From Symmachiella dynata (GTDB taxonomy: Bacteria > Planctomycetota > Planctomycetia > Planctomycetales > Planctomycetaceae), in assembly GCF_007747995.1 (NCBI RefSeq), contig NZ_CP036276.1, positions 1,913,001 through 1,977,000 on the forward strand: 64,000 nucleotides of DNA. Direction: 5' to 3'. Each line of letters begins with the position of its first letter. The first letter of the stretch is position 1. A model generated the notes under the pieces. The model was not told the origin of the DNA. It searched no databases and saw only the letters and a program-made list of their open reading frames with translations. The position numbers and the translations under genes were made by a program. Positions 28,963 to 38,522 of the stretch are shown here, in pieces.

Positions 28963-30321
28963 TCAATGCAGGCCGTAACGGCTCATTTTATAATGCAGCG
29001 TCCGCACACTGACTCCGAGTGCTTTTGCGGTTTGTTCGCGGTGGCAGTCGGAGGCAGCCAAGGCGGCTTGAATGGCATCTTTTTCGGCATCTTCGGCGAC
29101 TTCCGTCAGCGAGCGGATTCGCGCCGGGGCGGTTGTGGAGGTGTGGCGAATCTCTTGTGGCAGATCCTCGACACCGATCACATCCCCCTGCACGGTCACA
29201 ACCAAGCGTTCCATGACGTTGCGAAGTTGCCGTACGTTGCCGGGCCAGCGCGCAGCTGTCAACTGATGCATGGCTTCGTCCTGGAGTTGCTTGGGAGGAC
29301 GATTGTGCCGTTGGCAAAAGTGCGTTAGGAAATGTTCGATCAACAGAGGAATGTCGTCGCGCCGCTGTCGCAAAACCGGGACGTGGATGGGGACGATATT
29401 CAACCGGTAAAACAGGTCATCCCGAAATGTGCCGTCGTCGATCAGCACCTGAATGTCTTTGTTCGTGGCTGAGATAATCCGCGCGTCGGAAGAGAGTAGT
29501 TCTTCACCACCGACACGATTGAAATGTCCCGACTCGAGGACGCGGAGCAGGTCGACTTGGCTTTTGGGCGGGATCTCCGTGATTTCATCAAGAAAAAGTG
29601 TGCCACTACGGGAGCGCTCAAAACAACCCGGTTTTTGTCGAGCAGCGCCGGTGAAGGCCCCTTTTTCGTGGCCAAAGAGTTCACTTTCCAGCAAGGTTTC
29701 CGGCAGAGCACCCAGGTTAATGGCGACAAATGGACCATTGCGGCGGTCGCTCAAATCATGCAGGGCGCGTGCGATCAGTTCCTTACCGGTGCCGCTTTCT
29801 CCTTGGATTAGCACTGTGGCATCGGTGTCGGCCACTTGGCGAATTTGATGAAAGACATCCTGCATCGCCGAACAATTTCCGATAATGCCGGAGATCTCAC
29901 CCGCATCGGCTAGGCGGTCTCGGAGTTCGCGATTTTCCACTTGCAAGCGATGATGGTCGAATGCTCGATTGACCTGTTGGCGAATGAGGTTCAAATCGAC
30001 CGGCTTGGAGATAAAATCAAACGCGCCGCGTCGCATTGCGTCCACTGCGGTTTCCACTGTGCCGTGCGCTGTGATCACAATCACCGTTGTTTCGGGCTTG
30101 CGCTCCAAGAGCAACGAGACGAGGTCCAGACCATCGCGATCACCTGGCAAGCGGACGTCGGCGATGACGAGGCGGAAATCTCCTTCATCAAACAGTTCCA
30201 GCGCCTGGTGGACGTCACGAGCAGTGGCAATGACATCCGCCTCTTTCATGAGGCCTTTGGCCAAACCGGATCGAATGTTTGGTTCGTCATCGACAATTAA
30301 AATATTGAATCCGTCGTGCAT
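28963..30321 (-). CDS. NtrC-family sigma-54-dependent response regulator
   Basis: A 452-residue activator with three domains: receiver with phospho-acceptor Asp55 (VIADVRLPG), AAA+ domain with Walker A GESGTGK (174-180) and the sigma-54-contacting GAFTGA loop (221-226), and a C-terminal Fis-type helix-turn-helix (AALAASDCHREQTAKALGVS). It should open sigma-54 promoters when phosphorylated by the upstream kinase. The ATG at 30321 was chosen over a TTG at 30342. The gene lies 29 bases behind the kinase gene and ahead of the EIIA gene that carries a sigma-54 promoter candidate. Confidence 0.94.
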   Translation of the reverse strand: MHDGFNILIVDDEPNIRSGLAKGLMKEADVIATARDVHQALELFDEGDFRLVIADVRLPGDRDGLDLVSLLLERKPETTVIVITAHGTVETAVDAMRRGAFDFISKPVDLNLIRQQVNRAFDHHRLQVENRELRDRLADAGEISGIIGNCSAMQDVFHQIRQVADTDATVLIQGESGTGKELIARALHDLSDRRNGPFVAINLGALPETLLESELFGHEKGAFTGAARQKPGCFERSRSGTLFLDEITEIPPKSQVDLLRVLESGHFNRVGGEELLSSDARIISATNKDIQVLIDDGTFRDDLFYRLNIVPIHVPVLRQRRDDIPLLIEHFLTHFCQRHNRPPKQLQDEAMHQLTAARWPGNVRQLRNVMERLVVTVQGDVIGVEDLPQEIRHTSTTAPARIRSLTEVAEDAEKDAIQAALAASDCHREQTAKALGVSVRTLHYKMSRYGLH

Positions 30322-30350
30322 AGCGGCGTGTAATTCCGTCAATAAAAACC

Positions 30351-31712
30351 TTAACCCAACGGAAGCGTCATCGTGAAGGTGGTTCCTTCATCGGAACAGC
30401 GAAAATCGAGGCTGCCGCGGTGTTGGCGGATGATTTTGTCACACAACGCAAGTCCCATGCCAGTGCCTTCACTTTTGGTCGTGAAATACGGGTCAAAGAT
30501 GCGGTCGCGGAGGTTCTGCGGGATGCCGGTCCCAGTATCGACGACTTCGATTTGAATCGCACTGCCGGTCGGGGTCTCAACAACTGAGGGGCGGATCGTC
30601 AATACCCCGCCTTCGGTCATGTTTTCCATGGCATTGACGAGTAGGTTGAGCAGTACCTGTTCTAGGCGTACGCGATCCGCTTGAATCGAGGGCAAGGTTG
30701 TCTCGGGAATTTCGGTGCGGAAAGCGATATTTTGCATGTCTGCGCGCGGCGCAATCAATTTGACTTGGCGATCAATCAATTTCGCGATTTCTACTTGAGA
30801 ATGATTCAATTGTCCCAGCGACGCGTAGTCGCGAAAGCTTTCGAGAACTCCTCCGACACGCGTCATTTCAGTTTTGATAACGCCCAGCATTTCATGGACT
30901 TCATCCAACGTCTCGTGTCCCTCCAACTCCTCTTCCATCAATTGAACGTGCAGCGACAACGCTGCCAATGGGTTTTTGATTTCATGATGCAATCCGGCTG
31001 CGAGTGACCCAAGGCCGATGTAGCGCTCCATGCGGCGCAAGCTTTCCTCAACCAGCACGCGTTCCGTGACATCGCTGATTTGGACGACGTTTCCAATATC
31101 CTCGTTTACCCGATTTCGCAGCGGATGACAAAACGCGCGCAAGGAACGCGTTCCGCCGGTTTTGGTCACGGGAAAGTCGCGGACCAAGGGCAATGTTTCA
31201 GCAGCCCGAGATTCCTGCCGGAACTCCTCCAGCGGAATTCGCTCATCCAGCTGTCGCAACGGTCTGCCGATTTGGTCCTCATGCAGTGAGAACATCTCAA
31301 TGCCGCAACGATTGATCCCGGTGACGTGACCGGTCGGATCTGTGGTGATGATCGCCTGATCGATACTGCCCAAAACGTCGTCGGCCAGGACCATGATATT
31401 TCGCAGCGATTCTTGCGAGGAGCGGTAAGCCCGCCACAGTAACACGACCGCAATTCCAGTCACAATCAGATTCAGGACGACGAGGATTGTCAGGCGGAAT
31501 TGCCAGCGAAGTTCACCGGCGAGTTCTTCGGCAGAAGTCTCCGCGGCGCCAGCGGGCAAGAGTTGGATCAGATTTTGAACAATCTCTTGTTCCCGCAGAA
31601 AATCGACCATGACCCAGATGGTGACAGCCAAAGACACCACACTCAGCGTCAATAATCCGGCAATCGCCAGCCGGTAGGTACTATCGTTCTCTGTGGATTG
31701 GACTTGGAACAT
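30351..31712 (-). CDS. PAS-containing sensor histidine kinase (NtrB-like)
   Basis: A 453-residue membrane kinase. Two transmembrane helices (about 15-37 and 71-93) frame a very short periplasmic loop of about 33 residues. A PAS domain follows (about 110-220), then the dimerisation domain with the phosphorylated His243 in HHEIKNPLAALSL, and a catalytic ATPase domain with NLLVNAMENM, DTGTGIP and GTGMGLAL. It should phosphorylate the NtrC-type regulator encoded 29 bases downstream. The small loop and cytoplasmic PAS suggest an internal signal, not identified. Confidence 0.93.
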   Translation of the reverse strand: MFQVQSTENDSTYRLAIAGLLTLSVVSLAVTIWVMVDFLREQEIVQNLIQLLPAGAAETSAEELAGELRWQFRLTILVVLNLIVTGIAVVLLWRAYRSSQESLRNIMVLADDVLGSIDQAIITTDPTGHVTGINRCGIEMFSLHEDQIGRPLRQLDERIPLEEFRQESRAAETLPLVRDFPVTKTGGTRSLRAFCHPLRNRVNEDIGNVVQISDVTERVLVEESLRRMERYIGLGSLAAGLHHEIKNPLAALSLHVQLMEEELEGHETLDEVHEMLGVIKTEMTRVGGVLESFRDYASLGQLNHSQVEIAKLIDRQVKLIAPRADMQNIAFRTEIPETTLPSIQADRVRLEQVLLNLLVNAMENMTEGGVLTIRPSVVETPTGSAIQIEVVDTGTGIPQNLRDRIFDPYFTTKSEGTGMGLALCDKIIRQHRGSLDFRCSDEGTTFTMTLPLG

Positions 31713-32033
31713 CGAGACTCATTGACCGGTTTGGGGGCCGGAATAGATAACGACCTGGAGGAAAAGAGACGCGATTCGATCGATTGTGGGCAGCAGACGC
31801 CCCAGGCCGATCCACGAATGTGCGTCGCCTGTCGCAATCGATCATACTGAGATTGCGATGTCGAGCCAATTACTCACTGCCGTTTTGTCTCGAGGGCCAA
31901 ACCTGCCCAATCAACGGAGAATCTGGACGGATTATTGACAAGTCGTTTCAAAACCCTCCGGCGCGTCTCACTGACACTGGTCTGAACGATTCGAGAACAA
32001 GCACAACCTGTTTCTGAAACTGGTTTTAGGCCC
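31713..32033. other. Intergenic region carrying 92-base repeat copy A
   Basis: These 321 bases hold no gene. The part next to the carbonic anhydrase stop (31938-32029) is a repeat whose second copy lies at 52814-52906. The remainder, upstream of the histidine kinase, shows no recognised promoter. Confidence 0.55.
31938..32029. repeat. 92-base dispersed repeat with inverted ends, copy A
   Basis: It starts ACAAGTCGTTTCAAAACCC and ends CTGAAACTGGTTTTAG; the GTTTCAAAA and TCTGAAAC ends are inverted. It aligns over its length with 52814-52906 (shared blocks TTTCAAAACCCT, GGCGCGTC, CGAGAACA/CGAACAGG and TGAAACTGGTT). It begins 4 bases beyond the carbonic anhydrase stop, so it could act as its transcription end. 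Confidence 0.7.
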
Positions 32034-32699
32034 TCAAATAGCCGGGAGCGACAAGTCGGATTGGGTTTGAGGCCGTTCCACATCTTCAACCGGCAGAAAC
32101 TGAGTCTTGTCAGGGTCAAATGCGAAGACATCACCCGTCTCAAACTTATAGACCCAACCGTGCAGTTTTAGGTCGTTGCGACTCAATGCGGCTGCCACGG
32201 TGGGATGCGTGCGCAGGTTTTCGAGTTGGACGAGTACGTTTTCTTCGACTGTCAGTGTCAGGCGTTTTTCTGGGTCGGAGATATGAGTGTAGTTTTCCTC
32301 AACGATACGGCGTGTTGCTTCGGCGTGATCCAAATAGGCCTTCACGGCCGGCATTTTTTCGATGCTCGCTTGATCCAACAGTCCACTCATGGCTCCGCAG
32401 TGAGAGTGTCCGCAGATAATGATGTCCTTCACCTTCAGGGCACTCACCGCGTATTCAATCGTCGCTGCTTCTCCCCCCATGACAGCGCCGTAGGGGGGCA
32501 CGATGTTGCCCGCCGTTCGTTGGATAAAGAGTTCCCCCGGTTTCGTTTGCGTGAGCCAATTGGGGTCGATGCGGGAGTCGGAGCAGGTGATGAATAACGC
32601 CAGCGGTGTCTGTCCATCGACGAGCGTTTCAAACAGCCGTTGGTTTTGGCTGAATAGATTTCGTTGGAAACGATGAATGCCTTCGATCAATTTTTGCAT
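32034..32699 (-). CDS. Beta-class carbonic anhydrase
   Basis: Zinc enzyme interconverting CO2 and bicarbonate in the cytoplasm. The 221-residue product has all the zinc and active-site residues of the class: Cys39, Asp41 and Arg43 in CSDSR, and His98 and Cys101 in GHSHC. The length is normal. It is a single-gene unit; the region upstream (32700-32953) shows no obvious feature and the 92-base repeat follows its stop. Function in bicarbonate supply is inferred from the family. Confidence 0.96.
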   Translation of the reverse strand: MQKLIEGIHRFQRNLFSQNQRLFETLVDGQTPLALFITCSDSRIDPNWLTQTKPGELFIQRTAGNIVPPYGAVMGGEAATIEYAVSALKVKDIIICGHSHCGAMSGLLDQASIEKMPAVKAYLDHAEATRRIVEENYTHISDPEKRLTLTVEENVLVQLENLRTHPTVAAALSRNDLKLHGWVYKFETGDVFAFDPDKTQFLPVEDVERPQTQSDLSLPAI

Positions 32700-32953
32700 G
32701 TGTGTCTCCCATTGGAATTGGCTTCCCTACCGGCTCTTTTTGTGCAGAAAGTTGCATGCTTCCTGCAAATAATTGCACCCATTTTAGGGTGGACAGATCT
32801 TCACCCGTACTTTGGAGTATAACAGATGGACAGCGTCAAAGCAGGGGGGGACGGTCGTTTGGCAGTCAGTCTAATCCTCGGCAAACCCCATCGAATGCCG
32901 TTTCGGCGCGATATTGGATCCCGAAAATCCCGCTTTTTTGCTCTGAGCTGGCC

Positions 32954-33829
32954 CTACGACTCAACTGGCAGGGCGTTCAGGGCTTGGTCTACGTGCGACT
33001 GGTTCCGGGCGCCGATGAGGACGGAGGTCACGTCCGGACGGCTGAATGTCCAGGAGAGCGCCAGTTCAATCATGCTGCGACCGGTCCGTTCGGACTCAGC
33101 CCGCAATTCGTCCAATACACTGAACCCACGGTCAGTGAAGTAAATGGGTTGATGGCCGGGAATCACGTCGAAGCGGGTTCCGGCGGGGACCTCACCGTCG
33201 CGGCTGTATTTGCCGGTGAGAAATCCAGCGGCCAACGGGCTGTAGCTGATCACACCGATCTGTTGTTCGGCACACAACGGCAGCAGGTCGGCTTCGATAT
33301 CGCGTTGCACGAGATTGTAGGGCGGCTGCACCGATTCCATCCGCGCTCCGCCGGATGCTTGGGTGATTTCCAAAGCGTCGCGTAATTGTGTAGCCGTCCA
33401 ATTGCTGCAACCGATATAGCGCACCTTGCCTTGATCGACTAATGCGGACAACGCTGCCAGTGTCTCTTCCAGCGGCGTCTCGTTGTCCCAGCTGTGCAAC
33501 TGAAACAGGTCAATGCAGTCGGTCTGCAACCGTTGCAGGCTCTCTTCGGCAGAGGAGAGGACCCGTTGCCGAGTGAGCGTGCCGGAGACCTTCGTGGCTA
33601 AGACGATTTTGTCGCGCACGCCACGGTCGGCGATCCATTCACCAAGGACCGTTTCCGAGGCGCCGGCGGCGTATGCTTCGGCCGTGTCGTAGAGAGTGAT
33701 TCCCTGCTCATAGGCATGGTCCAGAATCGTGAATGAGGTCTCTCGGTCAATCTCGCGACCGAATGTCACGCAGCCCATTCCGATGGTGCTGACCTTCAAA
33801 TCCGTGTTGCCGAGCGCTCGATATTGCAC
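32954..33829 (-). CDS. Aldo/keto reductase
   Basis: NAD(P)H-dependent oxidoreductase with a TIM barrel, 291 residues. The catalytic tetrad is visible: Asp48 and Tyr53 (LYDTAEAYA), Lys80 (ATKV) and His112 (LFQLHSWD). The C-terminal ARNQSHVDQAL stretch fits the cofactor-binding end of the family. The substrate cannot be predicted. It lies 45 bases downstream of a sulfatase gene on the same strand and may share its transcript. Confidence 0.93.
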   Translation of the reverse strand: MQYRALGNTDLKVSTIGMGCVTFGREIDRETSFTILDHAYEQGITLYDTAEAYAAGASETVLGEWIADRGVRDKIVLATKVSGTLTRQRVLSSAEESLQRLQTDCIDLFQLHSWDNETPLEETLAALSALVDQGKVRYIGCSNWTATQLRDALEITQASGGARMESVQPPYNLVQRDIEADLLPLCAEQQIGVISYSPLAAGFLTGKYSRDGEVPAGTRFDVIPGHQPIYFTDRGFSVLDELRAESERTGRSMIELALSWTFSRPDVTSVLIGARNQSHVDQALNALPVES

Positions 33830-33874
33830 GTCGCGTTCCTTCGTTCTGGCAGAAAAATAGTGTTGATTGGGATG

Positions 33875-35185
33875 TCAGCGGTCGAATTGGAGTAACGATT
33901 GCCCTTCGCTGGGCATCGACTGCAGTGCGGCGGCCAGTTTTTGTTTGGCAACAGCGGCAGCGCTGCCCGCCTCGACTTGTTGTAAGGGCGATTTCTCAAG
34001 CACGTCATTCGCGACGTCATAAAACCGGCCATCGCCGTACAGTTTCCAGCGCTGGTCGCGGACGAAGCGGCTCGGCTTTGTTCTTTCCGGTCGCGAACAA
34101 TAGTAGCAATAAATCCATTCGCGCGGCGTTCCAGTTTGTCCCTGCAATTGCGGCCAAAAACTACGACCATCCAGTCCGTCGGGAACGGGTGCTCCAGCCG
34201 CTTGTAATGTGGTGGGGAGCATATCGGAAAAATCGACCAGATCCTCACACACACGTCCCGCTGGGACGGTTCCGGGCTGCAGTGCGACCAGCGCCACGCG
34301 TGTCCCGGCGTCGGTCATCAGTCCCTTGCCTCCTTGGATCTCGCGACCGTTGAGCTGAGACGTGATTTTTTTGTTCGTTCCATTGTCGCCGACAAAAAGA
34401 ATCAACGTCCGCTCAGCGATACCCAACTCCTCTGTCGTGGTGACAATCCGCCCAACGAGTTTGTCCATATAGGCGACCATGTCTTCGAAGTTCCGCTGCT
34501 TCTGTTTTTTATTGGCTGACTGGCTGTCGGGCGTCGGCACAAACGGGTTGTGCACGAGAATCATCGGGTAATACACCAAGAACGGTTCGTCCTTTGAGCG
34601 TTTCATAAAATCAATCAGATAGTCGCAAGCCACCTCTGGCCCGTAGTGGCTTTTGTCGAATTGGCGGTTCTTGCCATCGATCTGTAACAAGGGGGCTTTG
34701 TGCCGCTCCCCGAGACGATCGACTTGCCACAAACAGAAGTTCTCGAAACCCGCATCACCAGGTAGCGTCCCTTTGCCGCGGAAGCGCGGTTTGTAGTGCT
34801 CCGCGCCGTACAACTGCCATTTGCCGGCCACGGCTGTCCGAAATCCTGCGTCACCGAAGTAATCACCGATTGTTTTTTGACTTTTGTTGAGCACCGAGAA
34901 CGCCGAATAGTTGCGGGCGTTGGAGAGGCCCGTCATCAGTTTGACACGACTGGGGGTGCAGAGCGGTTGTGAATAGCAATGCGTAAACCGCATCCCCTCT
35001 GCGGCCATTGCATCGATATTTGGGGTGCTGTACTGCCGGCTGCCGTAACAGCCAAAGCATTCGTAACCAATGTCGTCGGCCATGATCAGAATCACATTGG
35101 TCCGCGGCGTCTGCTCAGCAGCTCCGGCAACCGAGGCCAAAATGGTGGCCACAATCAGGCAAGCCATGCTGGGGGCGATTCGCAT
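33875..35185 (-). CDS. Secreted sulfatase, second copy
   Basis: A 436-residue sulfatase with a signal peptide (residues 1-22), MADDIGYECFGCYG at the first metal site and CTPSR at 76-80, whose Cys is converted to formylglycine; LMTGL follows. Sequence is clearly different from the gene at 338 (shorter, with VKLMTG in place of CVLMTG), so it is a paralogue with another substrate rather than a recent duplicate. A start at residue 7 (ATG at 35167) is also possible. It lies upstream of the aldo/keto reductase on the same strand. Confidence 0.93.
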   Translation of the reverse strand: MRIAPSMACLIVATILASVAGAAEQTPRTNVILIMADDIGYECFGCYGSRQYSTPNIDAMAAEGMRFTHCYSQPLCTPSRVKLMTGLSNARNYSAFSVLNKSQKTIGDYFGDAGFRTAVAGKWQLYGAEHYKPRFRGKGTLPGDAGFENFCLWQVDRLGERHKAPLLQIDGKNRQFDKSHYGPEVACDYLIDFMKRSKDEPFLVYYPMILVHNPFVPTPDSQSANKKQKQRNFEDMVAYMDKLVGRIVTTTEELGIAERTLILFVGDNGTNKKITSQLNGREIQGGKGLMTDAGTRVALVALQPGTVPAGRVCEDLVDFSDMLPTTLQAAGAPVPDGLDGRSFWPQLQGQTGTPREWIYCYYCSRPERTKPSRFVRDQRWKLYGDGRFYDVANDVLEKSPLQQVEAGSAAAVAKQKLAAALQSMPSEGQSLLQFDR

Positions 35186-35275
35186 CGTCGATCCCTTTCA
35201 CTCACAACGGGAGGTACAAAAGTGTCCGTCTGGACTTAGCATACCCAGAGAACCAACATGATTGAAGGAGGGCGA

Positions 35276-36679
35276 CTACGGCGCCTCGATACGATGCTGG
35301 GAGAGTTTTTGTCGCAACGTCGTGCGGTGCATCCCTAACCAGCGAGCTGCGTGTGAGCGGTTCTGCGAACAGCGCGCGATCACCTCAGCAAGCAACGGGG
35401 GTTCGACGAGGTTGAGGAATCGTTCGTATAAGTCGCCCTCGTCGGACTCATTCTCCATCTGGTCAGTCAGCCAGGCCGCCATCAAGCCACGCAATCGGTC
35501 ATCGGTCGACATCGTTTCAGCGTGTGTGGGATTCGCCGGCGGTGGTAAGTGTTCTGGAGCGATGGTCTCACTGCGAGCAACAATCGAGGCATGCTCGAGG
35601 GCGTTTCGCAATTCGCGGACATTTCCATGCCAAGGTCGCGCACAGAGTTCCCGCATCGTCTCCTCACTCAGCCGCAGGTTTGGCACACCGTTGCTGAACT
35701 TCCTGAGAAACGATTCTGCAAGGAGTGGAATATCGGTCGTCCGTTGGCGAAGCGGCGGGATTTCAATATGAAATACGCTCAAGCGGTAAAACAGGTCTTC
35801 GCGAAATTCTCCGGAGGAAACCATCTTCTGCAACGGACGGTTGGTCGCGGCCACGATGCGAAAATTTGCGGCGTGCGGCGAAGCGTCTCCGACCGGTGTG
35901 ACTTCCCTGCGTTCGATGGCCCGCAATAGTTTGACTTGCAGGGGAAGGTGAATATCGCCAATTTCATCGAGGAAAACAGTCCCGGCATCGGCGATTTCTA
36001 GGAGTCCTTTGCGGTCCGTTTCTGCCCCGGTAAATGCTCCGCGGACATGTCCAAAAAGTTCACTCTCAATGACGTTGGAACTCAGCGCGGGGACACAGAC
36101 CGGCAGTAATGGCCCGTTTGCCCGGCGGCTGTGCCGGTGGATGGCGGTGGCAACGAGATCTTTCCCGGTTCCGCTTTCCCCGGTGATCAGTACTGGCGTG
36201 TCGCGCGGCGCCACCAGCGCAATCTGCTTGAAGATATTCTGCATGACGGGCGACTTGCCGATCAGCAGATCCTCATTGTCCTCGGTTGGCAATTCAGGTT
36301 GTGTCGCCGAGGCGGCATCTGTTCCTTCCGTGGCGCGCAGCAGAACCTGAATGGCGTCTTCAAGCTCGAACGGTTTGGGGAGATAGTCGAATGCGCCCGC
36401 TTCGACCGCTCGTACGGCGATATCCAGACTTCCAAATGCGGTCATCACGATGATCGGCACATGGCCAAGGCGGTCGCGGAGATGTTTGATCGCCGTCAAC
36501 CCATCCATCCCCGGCAATCGTACATCCAGCATCACCGCATCGGGAGCCTCCTCTTCGATCCGGGCCAAGGCTTCCTCGGCTGAGGGCGCCACGCTGACCT
36601 GATGGCCTTCATCCGTGAGCAACTCCCGGAACCCCCAACAGATGCTCGGCTCGTCATCAACAATCAAGACATGACTCAT
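35276..36679 (-). CDS. NtrC-family sigma-54-dependent response regulator, second copy
   Basis: A 467-residue activator: receiver with Asp52 (VMLDVRLPG), AAA+ domain with Walker A GESGTGK (167-173) and GAFTGA (214-219), and a C-terminal Fis-like helix-turn-helix (AEVIARCSQNRSHAARWLGM). The GAFTGA loop means it can work with sigma-54. The ATG overlaps the kinase stop as ATGA (36676-36679), so the pair is translationally coupled. Targets are unknown; a possible sigma-54 promoter at 38361 lies beyond the kinase gene. Confidence 0.94.
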   Translation of the reverse strand: MSHVLIVDDEPSICWGFRELLTDEGHQVSVAPSAEEALARIEEEAPDAVMLDVRLPGMDGLTAIKHLRDRLGHVPIIVMTAFGSLDIAVRAVEAGAFDYLPKPFELEDAIQVLLRATEGTDAASATQPELPTEDNEDLLIGKSPVMQNIFKQIALVAPRDTPVLITGESGTGKDLVATAIHRHSRRANGPLLPVCVPALSSNVIESELFGHVRGAFTGAETDRKGLLEIADAGTVFLDEIGDIHLPLQVKLLRAIERREVTPVGDASPHAANFRIVAATNRPLQKMVSSGEFREDLFYRLSVFHIEIPPLRQRTTDIPLLAESFLRKFSNGVPNLRLSEETMRELCARPWHGNVRELRNALEHASIVARSETIAPEHLPPPANPTHAETMSTDDRLRGLMAAWLTDQMENESDEGDLYERFLNLVEPPLLAEVIARCSQNRSHAARWLGMHRTTLRQKLSQHRIEAP

Positions 36680-38124
36680 GGGGAATTCACTCCTTGCCGC
36701 AATGGTGTCGGCGTATTCAAGCGGGGCGATGCGGCTAATTCGTGGGCGGGGGTGTCGTCGTGGGCGAGGACTGGTATGGAGAACGTAAAGACCGTGCGGT
36801 TTTCATCCCGCCGCCAGGAGAGCGTTCCCCCATTGGCGGTCGCAGCCATCTCAGCGAGGAACAACCCCAGTCCAACCCCTTCAGGTTTGCTGCTAACAAA
36901 AGGCTCTAAAATACGATCCTGCATGGCATCCGGCGGACCCGGGCCGTTGTCGGAGACTGAAATCTCTAGTATGCCGTCGTTGCAACATGCCGATAACCAC
37001 AACGATCCGCCAACCCCCGCCGCTTCAATGCCGTTGAGCAACAGGTTCAATATGGCCGCCTTAATGTCCGCTCCCGACGGGACGCTGAGACTGTCGTCCT
37101 GCAAGGTATCCGTGCGCTGAAAGTCGATTTGTGTGTGTCGGCAGACCGGATCAATCAGTGCGCTGACTTCATCGAGTAGCGGAGCAACTTCGGCGGGAGG
37201 GATTTTTTCAACACGGTCTTTGCCCAGCGCCAACAGGCCTCTCAACTGCTCTTCGGTCAGCGTCAATTGTTGCAATGCCACATTAAGGCTTTCGTCGTCG
37301 CCTTCATTGGGGAAGCGGCGTTGATGCAATTGGATCGCCATACGAGCGCCCGTAACGGCGTTGCGCAATTGGTGCGCCAAACCGCCGGCCAATTGCGCCA
37401 ACAACCGCAATCGCTCAGTTCGCGAAAATTGATCGCGCAGTGTCGAGAGTTGGTCCGAAAGACAATTGGCCGACAAGAGAAGATCTCGGATTTCATCATC
37501 GAGCTTGCCAACTTTCGCGTGATCAAAATGTCCGTCGGCCAGCTTAGCAAACAGTCCGCGTACGGCCTGAATCCGTCGATCCAAGCGACGCGATAACATC
37601 ATCGAGATGAGGCTCATGAGAAAAATGGTCACTCCGCAGACCAACAGAGGGGCCCAGATGGCATCGCGTTGAATTTGCAGCCAGTCCGCCTCGGGATAGA
37701 GGACGTACAACGAAGATGCATTTCCCATCCGCGCCGGTTTGACGTGCGCGACGAAATACCGAATACCGCCAATATCGACGGAAGGATAATCAGTCAGCGT
37801 TTCGATCGTGGCCAATTCCGGAGTGCGACTGCGGATGGCAGCGGGATCTACGGGATGGGTGAGCGTGGTGGCCAAAATTCGATCCTGCGGATCAATCGCC
37901 AGGAAATGAGACCCTGACAAGCCGCGCATTTTTTCCACAACACTTTTTGTATAGGGGAATGTTGACTGGCCGAGTGTTTCCACCACATTGCGAATTCCCC
38001 GCAAGGATTCCGCGCGGCTGCGACGGGCATCAAGGTAGGCGGTCGCCAGCGCGGTCGTGGTTACGGCAACAACCAGGGTCGCTGCGTAGGGGACCAAAAT
38101 CTGGTTGCGAATGGGCCAACGCAT
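36676..38124 (-). CDS. Membrane sensor histidine kinase with periplasmic domain
   Basis: A 482-residue kinase: TM1 about 8-30, a periplasmic sensor domain of about 125 residues (31-156), TM2 about 157-178, HAMP to about 232, phosphorylated His251 in LAHQLRNAV, and an ATPase domain with NLLLNGIEAAG, DNGPGPP and GVGLGLF. The ATG at 38124 was chosen because AGGAGG stands just upstream; the frame is open to 38184. The periplasmic domain has no recognised ligand-binding motif. It partners the NtrC-type regulator that overlaps its stop. Confidence 0.93.
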   Translation of the reverse strand: MRWPIRNQILVPYAATLVVAVTTTALATAYLDARRSRAESLRGIRNVVETLGQSTFPYTKSVVEKMRGLSGSHFLAIDPQDRILATTLTHPVDPAAIRSRTPELATIETLTDYPSVDIGGIRYFVAHVKPARMGNASSLYVLYPEADWLQIQRDAIWAPLLVCGVTIFLMSLISMMLSRRLDRRIQAVRGLFAKLADGHFDHAKVGKLDDEIRDLLLSANCLSDQLSTLRDQFSRTERLRLLAQLAGGLAHQLRNAVTGARMAIQLHQRRFPNEGDDESLNVALQQLTLTEEQLRGLLALGKDRVEKIPPAEVAPLLDEVSALIDPVCRHTQIDFQRTDTLQDDSLSVPSGADIKAAILNLLLNGIEAAGVGGSLWLSACCNDGILEISVSDNGPGPPDAMQDRILEPFVSSKPEGVGLGLFLAEMAATANGGTLSWRRDENRTVFTFSIPVLAHDDTPAHELAASPRLNTPTPLRQGVNSP

Positions 38125-38522
38125 GCGTTGCCCTCCTATACACGTCACTCGAGCAGTTTCATTGATGTCCTTACCATCATACACTCAACCTGTAGAAGAT
38201 GCACACCGGGCAGGGGGCCGGAAAGTGAAACGGTGCTGTCGCAATAATGTCCGCCCGTGTCGAAAAAATGTTCAGCAGTGTTGAGCGAATTGCCAAGCCA
38301 AAACGGCTTAGCCCCCGGGAAATTCAAGTTTTCTCGCCGTTCGTGCCCTGAACATTGGCACGGCATGAGAATTGCATCTTCTCGTGATCTAGCGCGTGGC
38401 GAACTTCGTCTGCGCGAGTTGAAAGACGCTACTCGACTCCCTGGCGCTCGCGGAGTCTTGTTGACTAGATGGAATCACCTTTAGAGCTCGACAACCAGAA
38501 AACAGGAAGAAAGTCGCTCACT
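38125..38522. other. Intergenic region between divergent kinase and DUF1559 genes
   Basis: These 398 bases hold no gene. A possible sigma-54 element lies at 38361-38376 on the plus strand, and a strong AGGAGG for the kinase lies at the left edge. Confidence 0.5.
38361..38376 (+). promoter_or_regulatory. Possible sigma-54 promoter of the DUF1559 gene
   Basis: CGGCATGAGAATTGCA has GG and GC 12 bases apart, a full TTGCA and 5 of 7 bases of the -24 element. It shares CGGCATG-N4-TTGCA with the candidate at 17998. The predicted start is about 135 bases before the DUF1559 start. Confidence 0.4.
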
